The position numbers and the translations under genes were made by a program. A stretch of DNA of 57,483 bases from Candidatus Bathyarchaeota archaeon (GTDB lineage Archaea > Thermoproteota > Bathyarchaeia > Bathyarchaeales > Bathycorpusculaceae). The stretch is taken from contig JAFGNM010000066.1 in assembly GCA_016927015.1 (NCBI GenBank), forward strand, positions 1-57,483, written 5' to 3'. Position 1 is the stretch's first letter. Each line of letters opens with the position of its first letter. The notes under the pieces were generated by a model. It saw only the letters and a list, made by a program, of their open reading frames with translations, was not told the DNA's origin and ran no database searches. Shown here piece after piece: positions 56,861 through 57,483 of the stretch.

Positions 56861-57483
56861 TCATGTTTCTTTTGTCATTTTCTTTGCCATGGCGTATGCG
56901 ATTGGAATCAGCATTATTGCCAGTGCTATTGCGAAAGCCCAAGAGATGTTTGCTACGATGTTGGTTACGCCTGAGAACGTTGCAAATATTGCGCCTGCGC
57001 CGATTATCAGGAAGATGCTGTATAGGACGAACTTTGCGTATCCTGCGACTCCTTTGAATTCTGAATGATCATCAACTATTGATTTTATCAGTGTGTCTGT
57101 TAATGCTATGCCTGCGCCGATTATTACAAAGCCTAGTATTAGCGGGTATATGAGGTCGCCTGAGAGTAGCATGAGGTCAAGTGCCATCATCAGTATGAAG
57201 GCTATTAAGCCAATCATCAGAAGGTTTTTGAGCATGTCGGCGATTTCGCTTTTGGCTTCGGGGAACATTGGTCTTATCATTCTGCCGATGAATGACGCTA
57301 GGAAGTCGACGAGTACGGTGCCGAAGACTATGAGGAGGATTCCGCCGAGAAGTCTGGGTAGGTAGTCTGCTATGGTTGTTAGGTATGTGCCGATTGTGCC
57401 GCCTACGTTGAGGATTTGTATGGCGAGGATTATTGCCAGTATCGTTATGAATGCTTTGATTACTCCTCCGATGAAGTTTGATA
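56861..57483 (-). CDS. MscS-related multi-pass membrane protein (partial, 5' end outside window)
   Basis: The minus-strand frame is open from the window edge to the stop at 56861. The ORF-track start at 57280 is only an internal methionine. The visible about 207 residues include the segment YLPRLLGGILLIVFGTVLVD and a second similar segment ADMLKNLLMIGLIAFILMMA, matching the conserved TM-helix repeat found before or instead of the MscS domain. Further helices follow, ending AYAMAKKMTKET. No MscS beta domain is seen, so it is probably a TM-repeat-only membrane protein. The true start is outside the window. Confidence 0.75.
   Translation of the reverse strand, partial: SNFIGGVIKAFITILAIILAIQILNVGGTIGTYLTTIADYLPRLLGGILLIVFGTVLVDFLASFIGRMIRPMFPEAKSEIADMLKNLLMIGLIAFILMMALDLMLLSGDLIYPLILGFVIIGAGIALTDTLIKSIVDDHSEFKGVAGYAKFVLYSIFLIIGAGAIFATFSGVTNIVANISWAFAIALAIMLIPIAYAMAKKMTKET

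Noticed and set aside
1-57483. CRISPR arrays, rRNA, insertion sequences and phage genes
   Set aside because: No regularly spaced repeats, transposase, integrase or rRNA sequence was found by reading. The only dispersed repeat is the four-copy family reported above.

Overview
The window reads as a chromosomal segment of an archaeon, most likely a TACK-group, Bathyarchaeia-like anaerobe. This placement is my inference from gene content and was not checked by any search. The supporting signs are archaeal TATA boxes at many starts, an archaeal/eukaryotic-type prolyl-tRNA synthetase, a DUF106 (YidC/EMC3-like) gene next to an archaeal cytidylate kinase, a ribose-1,5-bisphosphate isomerase, an aldehyde:ferredoxin oxidoreductase, an indolepyruvate:ferredoxin oxidoreductase, Hsp20, GT-C/PMT-type glycosyltransferases and a dolichol-kinase-like domain. 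I found no rRNA, CRISPR array, phage or recognisable insertion sequence. A tRNA-Leu(UAG) opens the window.

Layout. 1-4.8 kb: tRNA-Leu, a LemA plus TPM-domain envelope pair, an MscS-type channel with an Ig-like tail, a Cys-rich DUF3795-like protein and a coiled-coil protein. 4.9-16.5 kb: a metabolic block with aconitase-iorA-iorB (minus strand), pyrF, a tiny ribbon-helix-helix regulator, ilvE, a class I/II aminotransferase, AOR and proS. Together these suit amino-acid fermentation: transamination, oxidative decarboxylation by IOR, aldehyde oxidation by AOR, with ferredoxin as electron carrier. 16.6-25 kb: exported and membrane proteins, a 2[4Fe-4S] ferredoxin, Hsp20, a SWIM-type protein, a winged-helix/nuclease-like protein, several very small genes, then DUF106-cmk. 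25-32 kb: glycosyltransferases, a radical SAM enzyme, a HypE-like protein and an ECF transporter S component. 32-38 kb: a TPR protein, a ThiF/MoeB E1-like protein, Amt, R15P isomerase, a GH3-like protein and small membrane proteins. 38-44 kb: a minus-strand run of four glycosylation genes (two GT-C enzymes, PMT, DPM1-like). 44-50.5 kb: aspartate kinase, the radical SAM/Cys-tail operon described below, and a HAD-dolichol kinase fusion. 50.5-57.5 kb: an MGMT-like protein, a GIY-YIG nuclease, a PD-(D/E)xK-like protein, an APC permease with mini membrane proteins, CooT-like and rhomboid proteins, an unusual ferredoxin, tandem repeats, and an MscS-related membrane protein cut by the window edge.

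The strongest candidate for an undescribed system is 45857-49184. It holds a zinc-ribbon membrane protein, then a DUF2207-like membrane protein ending in a ten-cysteine alternating CxC tail, then a radical SAM/SPASM enzyme with an N-terminal PqqD-like recognition domain. This looks like a RiPP-style maturation system whose substrate is the tail of a membrane-anchored protein. The second is a dispersed repeat family with four copies in the window, at 10.6, 17.9 and 56.6-56.7 kb. Two copies extend into a hairpin arm whose pairing is kept although the sequences differ. Other points of interest are an aspartate kinase with no good start codon in frame, an APC permease whose last two helices recur as stand-alone mini proteins, a possible structured RNA at 28264-28380, and several genes too short for the ORF track.
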